A stretch of DNA of 64,000 bases. Origin: Fimbriimonadaceae bacterium. GTDB taxonomy: Bacteria > Armatimonadota > UBA10988. How positions within the stretch are numbered: position 1 is the first letter of the stretch; every line of letters begins with the position of its first letter. The position numbers and the translations under genes were made by a program. The notes beneath the pieces are model-generated. The model searched no databases. It was not told where the DNA came from and worked only from the letters and a program-made list of their open reading frames with translations. Location of the stretch: NCBI GenBank assembly GCA_020850355.1, contig JADZEX010000034.1:116519-180518 (forward strand), in the 5' to 3' direction. This document shows, piece after piece, positions 51,765-60,638 of the stretch.

Positions 51765-53963
51765 ATGAGAGGGTCTGTCCGTCGTCTGACGGTGTGGCTG
51801 GTTGCTCTGCTGGTGGTCAGCGGCGCCTCCGCCGATGTCAAGTTGCCGAAGGTCTTCGGCAGCGGCATGGTCTTGCAGCGCGAGCGCGCCGTGCCGATCT
51901 GGGGCTGGGCCGACGCCGGTGAGCAGGTCACGGTCACCCTTGCCGGGCAGCCGGCGCAGCAGGCCACGGCCGATGCCGCCGGGGCCTGGCGGGTCGCGCT
52001 GCCGGCGCTGCCGGCCAGTGCCGAACCACGCACGCTGAGCATCAGCGGCAAGAACACCATCACCTTGGAGAACATCCTGGTGGGTGAGGTCTGGCTCTGC
52101 TCAGGGCAGTCCAACATGCAGTGGTCGGTGGCCGCCAGCAAGGACTTTCCGACCGAGCAGGCCAACGCCAACTACCCGCTGATCCGCCACATCCAGGTCC
52201 CGCTGGTGCCGCAGTCACTGCCGCAACCCGACTTCGGCGGCGCCGGCTGGCAGGTCTGCTCGCCGCAGACCGTCGGCGGCTGGACCGCCTGCGGCTACTT
52301 CATGGCGGTCAACCTGCACAAAGAGCTGAACATCCCGATCGGCCTGATCAACAGCTCCTGGGGCGGCACGCGCATCGAGCCGTGGGTCCCGCCGGGCGGC
52401 TTCGCCGGCGTCGCCGACCTGGCCGCGTTGACGAAGCAGGTGGCCCTGGCCGACCCGCGCACGCCCGAGTACAAGGAGCGCCTCCACGCCTACCTCGCCG
52501 AACTCGACCAGTGGATCGCCGCCGCCCGCGCCGGGATCCCGGCCAACGGACTCCTCAAGCCGGCGCCGGCGTACCCGGGTGAGTTGGTCCCCTTGGCCAC
52601 CAAGGAAGGCCCCCAACAGCAGCCGACGACGCTCTACAACGGCATGATCCACGCCCTGGTGCCCTACGCCCTGCGCGGGGCGATCTGGTATCAGGGGGAA
52701 TCCAACCACGGCGAGGGGATGCTCTACAAGCTCAAGAAGCAGGCCCTGGTGGAAGGCTGGCGGCAGCTCTGGGGCGACCCGCAGATGCCCTTCAACTTCG
52801 TGCAGATCGCGCCGTACGAGTACGGTGCCGAACCGCCGCAGGTGCTGCCGCTGTTCTGGGAAGCCCAGGCCGCCTGCTGTGACCTTCCCGGCGTCAAGAT
52901 GGTCGTCACCAACGACATCGCCGAGTACCGCGACATTCACCCCAAGAACAAGCAGGAAGTCGGCCGCCGCCTGGCGCTGATCGCGCTCGCCAACACCTAC
53001 GGCAAGCAGGACCTGGTCTGGTCGGGTCCGGTCTTCAAGGAACTCGTGATCGAGGAAGGCCGCCTGCGGGTCAAGTTCGACCACCTCGGCGGCGGGCTGC
53101 AGAGCCGCGATGGCCAGCCGCTGAACTGGTTCGAGATCGTCGGGGAGGATGTCGACTGGACCAAGGCCGACGCCGTGATCGACGGCGACAGCGTCGTGTT
53201 GACCTCGCCGGCGGTGGCGAAGCCGACCGCCGTGCGCTTCGGCTGGGCCAAGAACGCCGAGATGAACCTGCAGAACGCCGCCGGGCTGCCGGCCCGCCCG
53301 TTCCGCGCCGGCACCGTCCCGAAGCGGGACTGGCTGGCGCTGCGGGTGCCGCAGGCCAAGGACCTCACCCTGGTGCTCGACCTCGACCTCAACAACCTCG
53401 GGCCGAGCCCGAAGTACGATGTCGACGACCGCGCCAAGGTGGCCGCCGGCTTCGACCGCGTGGCCTACTTCCTGGAGCTGCAGAAGCCCGGCGAGGAGAT
53501 GCGCTACGTCTACGTCGAGATGGACCCGTTCACCCAGGAACTCGCCAAGCTCGGCGTGCCAACCCTGGCCAGCGGGGCGGTCTTCCAGCAGAAAGTCGGC
53601 AACGTCACGGTGATCTCCAACGCGCCGGGGATCGTCAACGGCACCGACCTGCAGGGCTGCAACATCGAGTTCTGGCCGCACAACTACGGCGAGCCGAACG
53701 CCGGTGGCGTGCCGAACGCGGCCGGCAACCTCTGGGACTTCGGTGACCAGCGCGGCGACCCGGCCGACGGGTATGGCTGCATGCAGGTCCACAACTACGA
53801 AGCGCGGCAGACCATCTTCGCGCTCAACCAGTGGAAGGGCGGCCAGAACGCCGACCTCGGCATCGGCAACAGCGAAGGTCGCACCCGCGACTGGACTTTC
53901 AGCGCCAACGCCGCCAGCTACAACGTGAAGCGGCTGCGGGTCCTGGTGAAGCCGAAGGGCTGA
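51765..53963 (+). CDS. Sialate O-acetylesterase-type carbohydrate esterase
   Basis: 732 aa from the ATG at 51765, because AAGGGAG sits right before it; a TTG six codons upstream is less likely. Signal peptide (VWLVALLVVSGASA), an N-terminal beta domain (LPKVFGSGMVLQRE), then the SASA/SGNH catalytic domain: nucleophile Ser116 in CSGQSNMQW, WYQGESN, and NDIAEYRDIHPKNKQEVGRR with the Asp-x-x-His pair. The C-terminal ~190 residues (DWLALRVPQAKDLTLVLDLD, quoted in part, onward) form an extra beta domain not found in minimal family members. It should remove acetyl groups from sialic acid, xylan or other glycans. A 16-bp hairpin follows 20 nt after the stop. Confidence 0.92.
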   Translation: MRGSVRRLTVWLVALLVVSGASADVKLPKVFGSGMVLQRERAVPIWGWADAGEQVTVTLAGQPAQQATADAAGAWRVALPALPASAEPRTLSISGKNTITLENILVGEVWLCSGQSNMQWSVAASKDFPTEQANANYPLIRHIQVPLVPQSLPQPDFGGAGWQVCSPQTVGGWTACGYFMAVNLHKELNIPIGLINSSWGGTRIEPWVPPGGFAGVADLAALTKQVALADPRTPEYKERLHAYLAELDQWIAAARAGIPANGLLKPAPAYPGELVPLATKEGPQQQPTTLYNGMIHALVPYALRGAIWYQGESNHGEGMLYKLKKQALVEGWRQLWGDPQMPFNFVQIAPYEYGAEPPQVLPLFWEAQAACCDLPGVKMVVTNDIAEYRDIHPKNKQEVGRRLALIALANTYGKQDLVWSGPVFKELVIEEGRLRVKFDHLGGGLQSRDGQPLNWFEIVGEDVDWTKADAVIDGDSVVLTSPAVAKPTAVRFGWAKNAEMNLQNAAGLPARPFRAGTVPKRDWLALRVPQAKDLTLVLDLDLNNLGPSPKYDVDDRAKVAAGFDRVAYFLELQKPGEEMRYVYVEMDPFTQELAKLGVPTLASGAVFQQKVGNVTVISNAPGIVNGTDLQGCNIEFWPHNYGEPNAGGVPNAAGNLWDFGDQRGDPADGYGCMQVHNYEARQTIFALNQWKGGQNADLGIGNSEGRTRDWTFSANAASYNVKRLRVLVKPKG

Positions 53964-53982
53964 CCGCCGTAGCGCTCGCTCC

Positions 53983-54020
53983 CGACGGCGCCGCAGCCCA
54001 GACCGGCTGCGGCGCCGTCG
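53983..54020 (+). terminator. 16-bp GC hairpin terminator candidate
   Basis: CGACGGCGCCGCAGCC (53983-53998) pairs perfectly with GGCTGCGGCGCCGTCG (54005-54020), with a 6-nt loop, starting 20 nt after the esterase stop. It is the longest perfect hairpin noticed in the window and separates two transcription units; there is no U-tract. Confidence 0.6.
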
Positions 54021-54097
54021 CCAGTTGGGCCGCGGCCCTCCCCGACGGCCCGGCCCTTCGTCACCTTACCAACGGACCAAGCGGTCGGGAGGCGGCG

Positions 54098-55051
54098 ATG
54101 ACGGCGACGGGGCGGGGGCTGAGCGCGGCCCAGGTGGCGCAGTTCCAGGGCGAAGGCTATCTGCTGGTCGAGCGGCTGCTCGAGCCGGCCGAGCTGCAGC
54201 CGCTGATCGAGGAGATCAGCAGCGAGGTCGACCGGCTGGCCAGCGAGCTGCATGCGGCCGGGGTGCTTTCGGCGACCTACGCCGAGGAGGGCTTCACGAC
54301 CCGCCTGACGCGGCTGACCGCCGAGACCGATCAGGTCTACTGGCGGATCGCCAGCGGTCAGCTCTGCGGGCCCCAGGTCTTCGAGTTGTTGCGGCATCCG
54401 AAGATCCTCGACGTCGCCGAGGCGTTGCTCGGGCCGGAGATCGTTGCGGCCTCGGCCTACCGCCTGCGGCCGAAGGTCCCCGGCTTTGCGCACGGCGTGG
54501 TGCCCTGGCATCAGGATAGCGGCTACTTCGAGCCAGCCTGCGACAACGCGCTGATCCTGACCGTTTGGATGCCACTGGTCGACGCCACCGCCGAGAACGG
54601 CTGCCTGTGGGTGATCCCGGCCTCGCACCACGGACCGGTGGTGCCGCACCGGCAGGCCCGGCAGTACCTCGAAATCCCGTCCGAGCATCTCGACCTGGGC
54701 CACGCGGTCTGCGTTCCGGTGCCGCGTGGTGGGGCCCTGCTGCTGGGCAACCGCACGGCGCACTGCTCCACCGACAACACCACCGACACCATCCGCTGGA
54801 GTTTCGACCTGCGCTACCAAGGTCTCAACGCGCCCTCCCCGGCGCTACCCGCCGACCTGCGTGCCGAGGCCCGCGCCGCGGTACGCGAGCTAACCGCTCT
54901 GCCCGACCTGCCGCTGAGCTGCTACGCCCCGGAGCCAGACTGCCTGGTCCGCAGCGCGCGGCACCCGGAGGCGGTGATCGCTGACTGGGAGAGCTTCCAC
55001 CGGCTGCGCACGACCCACCAGCCGGGCCCGTCGCCGCGCCGCTGGGCCTGA
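54098..55051 (+). CDS. Phytanoyl-CoA dioxygenase (PhyH)-family Fe(II)/2-oxoglutarate oxygenase
   Basis: 317 aa from the ATG at 54098 (GGGAGG upstream). The N-terminal helix GLSAAQVAQFQGEGYLLVE is standard for PhyH. The iron facial triad is His138-x-Asp140 in WHQDSGYF and His222 in NRTAHCS, with Arg233 (TIRWSFDLRY) for 2-oxoglutarate. ENGCLWVIPASHHGP is the usual strand in between. It hydroxylates an unknown small substrate in the cytoplasm. A terminator-like hairpin precedes it, and it converges on the kinase gene with an 8-bp gap, so it is probably a single-gene unit. Confidence 0.93.
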   Translation: MTATGRGLSAAQVAQFQGEGYLLVERLLEPAELQPLIEEISSEVDRLASELHAAGVLSATYAEEGFTTRLTRLTAETDQVYWRIASGQLCGPQVFELLRHPKILDVAEALLGPEIVAASAYRLRPKVPGFAHGVVPWHQDSGYFEPACDNALILTVWMPLVDATAENGCLWVIPASHHGPVVPHRQARQYLEIPSEHLDLGHAVCVPVPRGGALLLGNRTAHCSTDNTTDTIRWSFDLRYQGLNAPSPALPADLRAEARAAVRELTALPDLPLSCYAPEPDCLVRSARHPEAVIADWESFHRLRTTHQPGPSPRRWA

Positions 55052-55059
55052 CCAGCGCT

Positions 55060-56871
55060 TCAGCGCTGGGCGTCGAGGCGGCGTTGCAGGTAGCGCGGCA
55101 CGCTGTCAGGGAAACGCGTACCGTCGGGGTAGATGCCGCTGGCGAAGTTCAGCCCGCAACCGGGGCAGTGCGGCTCGTCGGGCGTCGGCACTGCCGCGCC
55201 GCAACTGGCGCAGCTCGTGGCCCAGCCGCCGGTGACCATCTCCAGCTTCACCCGGCTGGCGACATAGGCCCGGAAGCTGAAGCCGCAACCCCCACAGCAG
55301 GCGCGGTCGTCAACCCGCTCGGCATTGCAGTAGGGGCACTTGCTGAGCAGCGCCATCGCCTGGTCGAAGATGTCCACCACAATCGAGCCGCGCGCGCCGA
55401 GGTTTTTCGAGGTGCGCGCCAGGCCGACCGGCGGGAGGTCGCTGAAGACCATCCCGCAGGTCGGGCAGGTGGCGTCGTGGACCGCCACCGTCGAGCCGCA
55501 ATGGGCGCAGCAGAGCTGCACGTCGCGGTCCTGCGGCAGCGCGTAGACCTGGCCGTCGGTGTAGCGATAGATTGGCTTGTAGCACTCGCTGCAGGTCAGG
55601 GGGTGCGAAATCGGCGCGTTGCAGTGCGGGCAGCCAGTGAGCACCTGCTGCGGCGGGCCCTCGACCCCCACCGGCAGCAACTGCACCATCCGCCGGTCGT
55701 GGATCGCCTCGACCATCTGCCGCGCCGTCGGGAAGCGGTAGGCCGGTCGCTTCTGCAAACACTTGTAGACCGCGCCGACCAGGTGCGGCGCAATATCGGC
55801 GGGCAACGGGTCGGGGCAACCGTGACAGACCGCGGTCAGCACCGTCCGGACGTCGTTGCCGGGGAAGGGGCGCCGGCCGCTGATTAGCTCGTAGGCCATC
55901 GCCCCGAGCGACCAGACATCGCTGCGCGTGTCGGCCTCCTGGCCCTGCGTCTGTTCCGGCGGCATGTAGGCCGGCGTGCCGATCTGCTTGCCGATCCGCA
56001 CGTTGGTCGAGAAGTCGGGCGGGTCGATTTCCTCCAGCCGCGGCCCGCCCCGCGGCTGCGCCAGGCCGAAATCCGCCAGCACCACCCGCGGCTCCGACCC
56101 GACCAGCATCACATTCGCCGGCTTCAGGTCGCGGTGGATGATCTCGGCATCGTGGACCGCCGCCACGGCGCTGCAGAGCTGGAACAGGATCCGCTCAATC
56201 GCCGTCACCGGCAGCCGCCCTCCGACCATCACCTCGCGCAGGGTCGGACCCTGCAGAAACTCCATCGCCAGCCACGGCAGGCCGTCGTGCTCGCCCGAGC
56301 CGAAGCTGCGCACCACGTTGGGGTGCTCGATGCCGGCCAGCGCCTGCGCCTCGCGCCGGAACAGCGCCCGGCGATGCTCTTCCTCGCGCGGCGTCATCCC
56401 CGGCCGTAGCCGCAGCAGCTTCAGCGCCACAGTCCGCCCGTTGCCCTGCGCCTCGTAAACCCGCCCCACCGCGCCAGCGCCCAGCTCCGACAGAATCGTG
56501 TACGGCCCCACCCGGTCGCCGACGGCGTGGTTGTAGACGTCGGGTTCCTCGCGCATCCGGAGCAGCAGCCGGTAGGGCCCGATCCCGAGCACGTCCCCGA
56601 CCCGCAGCAGCGTCGCCTTCTGCAACCGCTCGCCGTTGACGGTGGTCGGCACAATCGTCCCGCCCGGCGCGACGATCACCTGGTCCTGCCGCACGCGCAG
56701 CCCGCAATGCGTCGGCGCCACCTGGTTGTGCGCCAGGGTGATCCCGCAGTTCGGGTTCCGCCCGACCACGACGTCACCCTCCCGCAGCGGAATCTGCGCG
56801 CCCCGCTGCGGCCCATCGGCCACATGCAGCACGAACTGCGGCCGATTCGACATGCTGGACAGAACGGACAT
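55060..56871 (-). CDS. FHA-domain Ser/Thr protein kinase with four C-terminal zinc ribbons
   Basis: 603 aa from the ATG at 56871; an ATG at 56853 and a TTG at 56877 are alternatives and none has a strong ribosome binding site. FHA domain at ~13-105 (VVVGRNPNCGITL with Arg38). The kinase domain is at ~124-395: GAGAVGRVYE loop, Lys151, HRDLKPANV (Asp248), DFG 267-269, GTPAYMPPEQ, RSDVWSLG. Residues 414-572 hold four zinc ribbons of paired CxxC (414/417-427/430, 455/458-469/472, 512/515-526/529, 554/557-569/572). FHA binds phosphothreonine, so self-recognition or scaffold control is expected. No transmembrane helix is visible. It diverges from the lipoprotein gene at 57171. Confidence 0.94.
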   Translation of the reverse strand: MSVLSSMSNRPQFVLHVADGPQRGAQIPLREGDVVVGRNPNCGITLAHNQVAPTHCGLRVRQDQVIVAPGGTIVPTTVNGERLQKATLLRVGDVLGIGPYRLLLRMREEPDVYNHAVGDRVGPYTILSELGAGAVGRVYEAQGNGRTVALKLLRLRPGMTPREEEHRRALFRREAQALAGIEHPNVVRSFGSGEHDGLPWLAMEFLQGPTLREVMVGGRLPVTAIERILFQLCSAVAAVHDAEIIHRDLKPANVMLVGSEPRVVLADFGLAQPRGGPRLEEIDPPDFSTNVRIGKQIGTPAYMPPEQTQGQEADTRSDVWSLGAMAYELISGRRPFPGNDVRTVLTAVCHGCPDPLPADIAPHLVGAVYKCLQKRPAYRFPTARQMVEAIHDRRMVQLLPVGVEGPPQQVLTGCPHCNAPISHPLTCSECYKPIYRYTDGQVYALPQDRDVQLCCAHCGSTVAVHDATCPTCGMVFSDLPPVGLARTSKNLGARGSIVVDIFDQAMALLSKCPYCNAERVDDRACCGGCGFSFRAYVASRVKLEMVTGGWATSCASCGAAVPTPDEPHCPGCGLNFASGIYPDGTRFPDSVPRYLQRRLDAQR

Positions 56872-57170
56872 CGTCAACCCATCGGCACCACCGCCGTAGT
56901 GTACCTGAAACTAACGCCCACCGCGCGCCGTGGTTCCCGGCAGGCCTGCGACGCAAGCCCGCGGGTGACTCCCATGCTACGTTCGGCGAACCCTCCACCA
57001 GCGCCGCTCGCCGATCCGCACGCTGGTGCACCCCGTGATCTGCCACGAACTCCGTCGTCTCAGCAGGCCAGTTGTCGTACAGTACAGCACGTCTCTGTAA
57101 GATGTACCGGCAATATTCATGTAGGACGATCACGTCAGGGCCTTTTGGCACGGCACCCATGGGGATTACG
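56872..57170. other. Intergenic region between divergent kinase and lipoprotein genes
   Basis: 299 bp, the longest non-coding gap of the window and AT-richer than its surroundings near 57070-57130. It should hold promoters for both divergent genes. GTACAGTAC (57077-57085) is a short palindrome-like motif, and TAAGAT (57098-57103) is a possible -10 without a well-spaced -35. An ATG frame at 56973 is Pro/Arg-rich and does not look coding. Confidence 0.5.
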
Positions 57171-60100
57171 ATGGCGCGCCTCAGGTGGTGGATCTGGTTG
57201 GTCGTGTTGACCTCGGCCGCTTGCCTCGACAACTCACTTGGTGCACCTGACCGGCGGCAGGTGCGGCCTGCGGAGCGACGGATCGCGACGCTGGACGAGG
57301 ATCCACCGCCCGGCGACCCTGGTGGCGGCGACCCCGGTGGGGGCAGTGATCCCGGTGGTGGCGGCGACCCTGGTGGCGGTGATCCCGGCGGTGGCGGTGA
57401 TCCTGGTGGCGGTGATCCCGGCGGCGGAGGTGATCCCGGCGGCGGCGGTGATCCCGGCGGTGGCGGTGATCCCGGCGGTGGCGGCGATCCCGGTGGTGGC
57501 GGTGATCCTGGTGGTCAACCGCCGGAGGTCGCGGTGCAGTGGCACCACGACCACACACTCCCTTATCCGGCTGGTGCCCGGCTGGCTCGCGCGGGCGGTG
57601 ATCTGAGTGTTGCCAGCTACGCCGAGATCCTCGTTCTCAACTTGGCCGGGACGATCGACGATTGTACGGTCACCGAGTTGGCGGGGCACCAACCGGTGCG
57701 CCACCTGCAGGGCTCCTGGTTCACCTCGGCCGTCGGCGGCAGTTTGAGCTACCCGACCGTCCCGGCCGGGACCGCGGCGGTGGCCTGTTGGCTGCCGACG
57801 AACGACCTCCACAACGGCGACTACCGGATCACGGTACGCTACAACAACGGGTCGGTGCCGGGCGAGGTCGGCCTCACGGTGCAGATCCGGAACGCGGTGT
57901 TGCTCGCCACGTTCGGGCCCGACCTGCCCCACTTCCTGATCTGGGACCCGCTGGCCGGCGACACCACGGGCCGCCGGTACAAGTTCCGCATCGCCGATGC
58001 CGCCAAACGACCGGTCTCCGTCGACTTCGGATACTACGCCCTGCATCGCCTCGAGATCGAGGATCCGCCGGACATCTCCAGCCCGCTCAACGTCGCGCTG
58101 GAGCACGAGTACGCGACGGTCTGGACCAGCGGAGACTGGACCGACCCCGTTGAGGTGAACGGTGCCTGGGACGGCGCAGTGACGCCGCCGTGGGGTGGGC
58201 CAGCGACGGCGTTGCCGGGCGGCGCCTACGCCTGGAACGTGCGGCTGGGCTACGACGGCGCTTCCGGCTGGGGGCTGGATGCGCTCTTCAGCGACGCTCT
58301 CCGGATCGGTTGCGCTGCGCTCGGCGACCCCGCGCAGTGGGCGTACGCCAAACGCCTCAGCGACCTCGACGGCAGCAACGCCAGGTTCCTGGTCGACTAC
58401 GACCTCAACAGCCTGCCGATCGACGACGACGGCTCGGGTTCGGCCGACGATGACCAGCCGGAAACCGCGGCGGCCGACGGTTACGTGGTGGTGCTGGCAC
58501 CCGACGGCAACCAGGTCTGGCACCCGGTGCGGGACCTGGCCTGCCGCCTGCACGGGACCTGCGACGGACTGGACGGCCCGCACCTGCGGCACCAGTTGGA
58601 GGTCCCGGCCGGCGACTGCGTAGCGCAAGGCCGGTACACCTTCGTTGTGGCGGCCTTCATGGACGTCCATGCCGCGGCCCACCGTGGGCATGCCACCCGG
58701 CCGGCGCTGGTGGTGGGGCAGACCTACACCGTCTGCGACCTCGATCTCGACAGCGACAACTCGGGTGCCTTTGACGCCCCAAGCGGGAGCGCCAGCGAGG
58801 AGGCCTTCGAGGACCAACCCAGCGACCAACGGCCGGGCAAGCTGATCGTCGTGCAGGACCACGATCTGGACGGGGATGCCATCCCCGACTGGGTCGACGG
58901 CTACAACCTTGAAGCCGGCTACAGCGCCGACGACACCTGCGAAGGCCTGCAGTTTGTGCCGCTGGTGATCCGTGGAGCGGCGCTCCCCGCCACCGCCCGG
59001 CTCCGGCTCACCTACCCGGCCGCCGACCCACGGCGCGTCGAGCCGACGCTGACTGCGCCGTTCGTCCGGACCGATGAGCCGCGGCTGCGGCTCTGGCGCC
59101 GGGACGGCAGCGCCGTGCGGGACGGCCGGGCGCTGCTGACCGGCGGTGACTGGGTGGCACCCGGGGAGTACACCGCGGCCCAACTGGGGGCTGTCAACCA
59201 GGACACTACGCTCTACATCGAAGCGATCGAGCCCAGTGCCAGCGTCGGCGATGCGGTGATCCGCCTGGAACTCGACCCCCTTGGTGACGGCCGTTTCGAT
59301 GGCGCCGACGAGGTTCGACTGACCTGCCAAAGGCTGCGGGTCGAAACCTGTCAGAACAGCGCCGACGCGCTGGTCGGCAATCGTTACCTCACGGCGCCGA
59401 CCGATGACCCGCAGTTGGCCACCTACAGCAGCGCCGACCTCCTGCCGGGGCCGCGCGCCGACGTGCTGCTGCGCGTCTTCGATCCGCGTCGCAACATCAC
59501 CGGCCTGCAGATCGGCAGCCTCACCGCCCCGCTGGCGTGGGACGAGGCTGCCAACTCCTGGACCACCACCCTGGTGCCGATGCCCGCCGACGGCAGCGGC
59601 GGCGACCAGGACGGCTTGCCGGTCCCGCCCGAAAACGGCCCACCCGCCTTCGCCCTGCCCAAGATGGCCCTGCCGCTGGGCCCGGTGAGCATCGACCTCC
59701 TCGCCAACGCGGAGCAGGGAGCGGCGTATGGCACCTGCGCGCTGGGCGGGGGAGTCCGCAGCGCGTTGGCGAGCCTGGGCACCAGGTTGGGTATCCCAAC
59801 GATGCGGGCCGACTTCGTGGTGGCTGGCGAGGTCCTCAAGGCAGTCGAGCTCGCTGAACTCGATCCCGGCTTCCCAGCCGATCCGGTGGACACCGGCTCG
59901 CTCGGGAAGTACGCCTCCAGTCACCTCCGGCAGCAGTTGGAGCCCTACCAGCGCTTCCAGTGCAACATCGTGGTGGACCGTGAGACCCGTGTGGTGTATG
60001 CCATCGATGGCGTCAACATGGGGAACCGGACAGTGCATACCGAGATCGATGTGGTCTACCTCCGCCCAGGCGCCACCCGGTTCCAGGTTGGCGACATCTG

Positions 60101-60554
60101 GGACCCCGACCGGGTTCAGCAGTTCTATGAGGTCAGGAACAGCGTGTCGGGTGGGCTCAGTGCCATCCAGCGCGAGCGCCTTCAGAACCTCAGCGGCGGA
60201 AGGCCAATCATGCGCGTCCACGGCACCAAGCGGCGCTACAACTACACGCAGCAGTGCTGGGAGGACAATCCGCGATTCCGCAAGGCCCTCCGCCTGCTGG
60301 ATGCCATCGGGCTCGCCCGGACGGCCTGGAACACCATTCACGCCAGTCAGTTCGCCGACGAACTGGAGGAGATCCTGGACACCGCAGAAGACATCGCTGC
60401 TGACACGTCGGGCGACCCATTCGACCGCCGCGTGCGCGTCGTTACGGAGTTGCTGCCCCCAATGAAGGACTACCTCAGCCACTTCTGCCCGGACAGCCAA
60501 GTCACCGACGCGCAGATGCTAATCGTGGCGTATCGGCTGCTGGCGCTCGACTAG
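57171..60554 (+). CDS. Large secreted lipoprotein with (DPGGG)n spacer; candidate polymorphic effector or surface protein
   Basis: 1127 aa from the ATG at 57171 (WWIWLVVLTSAAC, Cys18 likely lipidated; TGGGGA upstream); ATG 57159 is an alternative. Residues 48-115 are Asp-Pro-Gly repeats. Beta-rich domains follow (~118-520), with calcium-loop-like DLDLDSDNSGAFD (~523) and DHDLDGDAIPDW (~563, thrombospondin-3-like). More beta domains run to ~880. The C-terminal ~240 residues differ in character (KYASSHLRQQLEPYQRFQC, VHTEIDVVYLRPG with His956, Glu958 and Asp960; a helical end) and could be an effector domain, but no toxin family is recognised. Its last 28 codons plus stop recur three times downstream, each after a small gene. 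Function is therefore inferred: toxin-like or surface antigen. Confidence 0.75.
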   Translation: MARLRWWIWLVVLTSAACLDNSLGAPDRRQVRPAERRIATLDEDPPPGDPGGGDPGGGSDPGGGGDPGGGDPGGGGDPGGGDPGGGGDPGGGGDPGGGGDPGGGGDPGGGGDPGGQPPEVAVQWHHDHTLPYPAGARLARAGGDLSVASYAEILVLNLAGTIDDCTVTELAGHQPVRHLQGSWFTSAVGGSLSYPTVPAGTAAVACWLPTNDLHNGDYRITVRYNNGSVPGEVGLTVQIRNAVLLATFGPDLPHFLIWDPLAGDTTGRRYKFRIADAAKRPVSVDFGYYALHRLEIEDPPDISSPLNVALEHEYATVWTSGDWTDPVEVNGAWDGAVTPPWGGPATALPGGAYAWNVRLGYDGASGWGLDALFSDALRIGCAALGDPAQWAYAKRLSDLDGSNARFLVDYDLNSLPIDDDGSGSADDDQPETAAADGYVVVLAPDGNQVWHPVRDLACRLHGTCDGLDGPHLRHQLEVPAGDCVAQGRYTFVVAAFMDVHAAAHRGHATRPALVVGQTYTVCDLDLDSDNSGAFDAPSGSASEEAFEDQPSDQRPGKLIVVQDHDLDGDAIPDWVDGYNLEAGYSADDTCEGLQFVPLVIRGAALPATARLRLTYPAADPRRVEPTLTAPFVRTDEPRLRLWRRDGSAVRDGRALLTGGDWVAPGEYTAAQLGAVNQDTTLYIEAIEPSASVGDAVIRLELDPLGDGRFDGADEVRLTCQRLRVETCQNSADALVGNRYLTAPTDDPQLATYSSADLLPGPRADVLLRVFDPRRNITGLQIGSLTAPLAWDEAANSWTTTLVPMPADGSGGDQDGLPVPPENGPPAFALPKMALPLGPVSIDLLANAEQGAAYGTCALGGGVRSALASLGTRLGIPTMRADFVVAGEVLKAVELAELDPGFPADPVDTGSLGKYASSHLRQQLEPYQRFQCNIVVDRETRVVYAIDGVNMGNRTVHTEIDVVYLRPGATRFQVGDIWDPDRVQQFYEVRNSVSGGLSAIQRERLQNLSGGRPIMRVHGTKRRYNYTQQCWEDNPRFRKALRLLDAIGLARTAWNTIHASQFADELEEILDTAEDIAADTSGDPFDRRVRVVTELLPPMKDYLSHFCPDSQVTDAQMLIVAYRLLALD
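57312..57515 (+). repeat. (DPGGG)n coding repeat
   Basis: Tandem 15- or 18-nt units of the type GATCCCGGCGGTGGC encode about a dozen DPGGG/DPGGGG units in the lipoprotein (residues 48-115). Third positions vary between units. It is probably a flexible spacer lifting the distal domains from the membrane, and a likely length-polymorphic site. Confidence 0.93.
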
Positions 60555-60638
60555 GCAGCCGGCGGCGTGGCCGCCAGATTGGCAAGACCCAGACAGGCAA
60601 GTGGCGCTTGCTACTTGCTGAGAGAGGATGAGCACAAG

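Noticed and set aside
46595..52171. Antisense open frame of 1858 codons opposite the sialidase-like and 1289-aa genes
   Set aside because: The opposite strand has clear protein features and signal peptides; long antisense frames are expected at this GC content, and the translation is rich in Arg/Gly/Ala/Gln without family motifs.
57077..57085. GTACAGTAC as an operator such as a LexA-type box
   Set aside because: A single short palindrome that fits no known consensus well enough.
56973..57210. Small open frame of 79 codons in the kinase/lipoprotein gap
   Set aside because: It has no ribosome binding site, is Pro/Arg/Ser-rich and overlaps the start of the lipoprotein gene.
57312..57515. Short tandem repeats as a CRISPR array
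   Set aside because: Units are 15-18 nt, without spacers, and encode DPGGG in the frame of a large gene.
57234..60500. Antisense open frame of 1088 codons opposite the large lipoprotein gene
   Set aside because: Same reason; it spans the (DPGGG)n region as low-complexity Thr/Ala/Ile repeats and has no start context.
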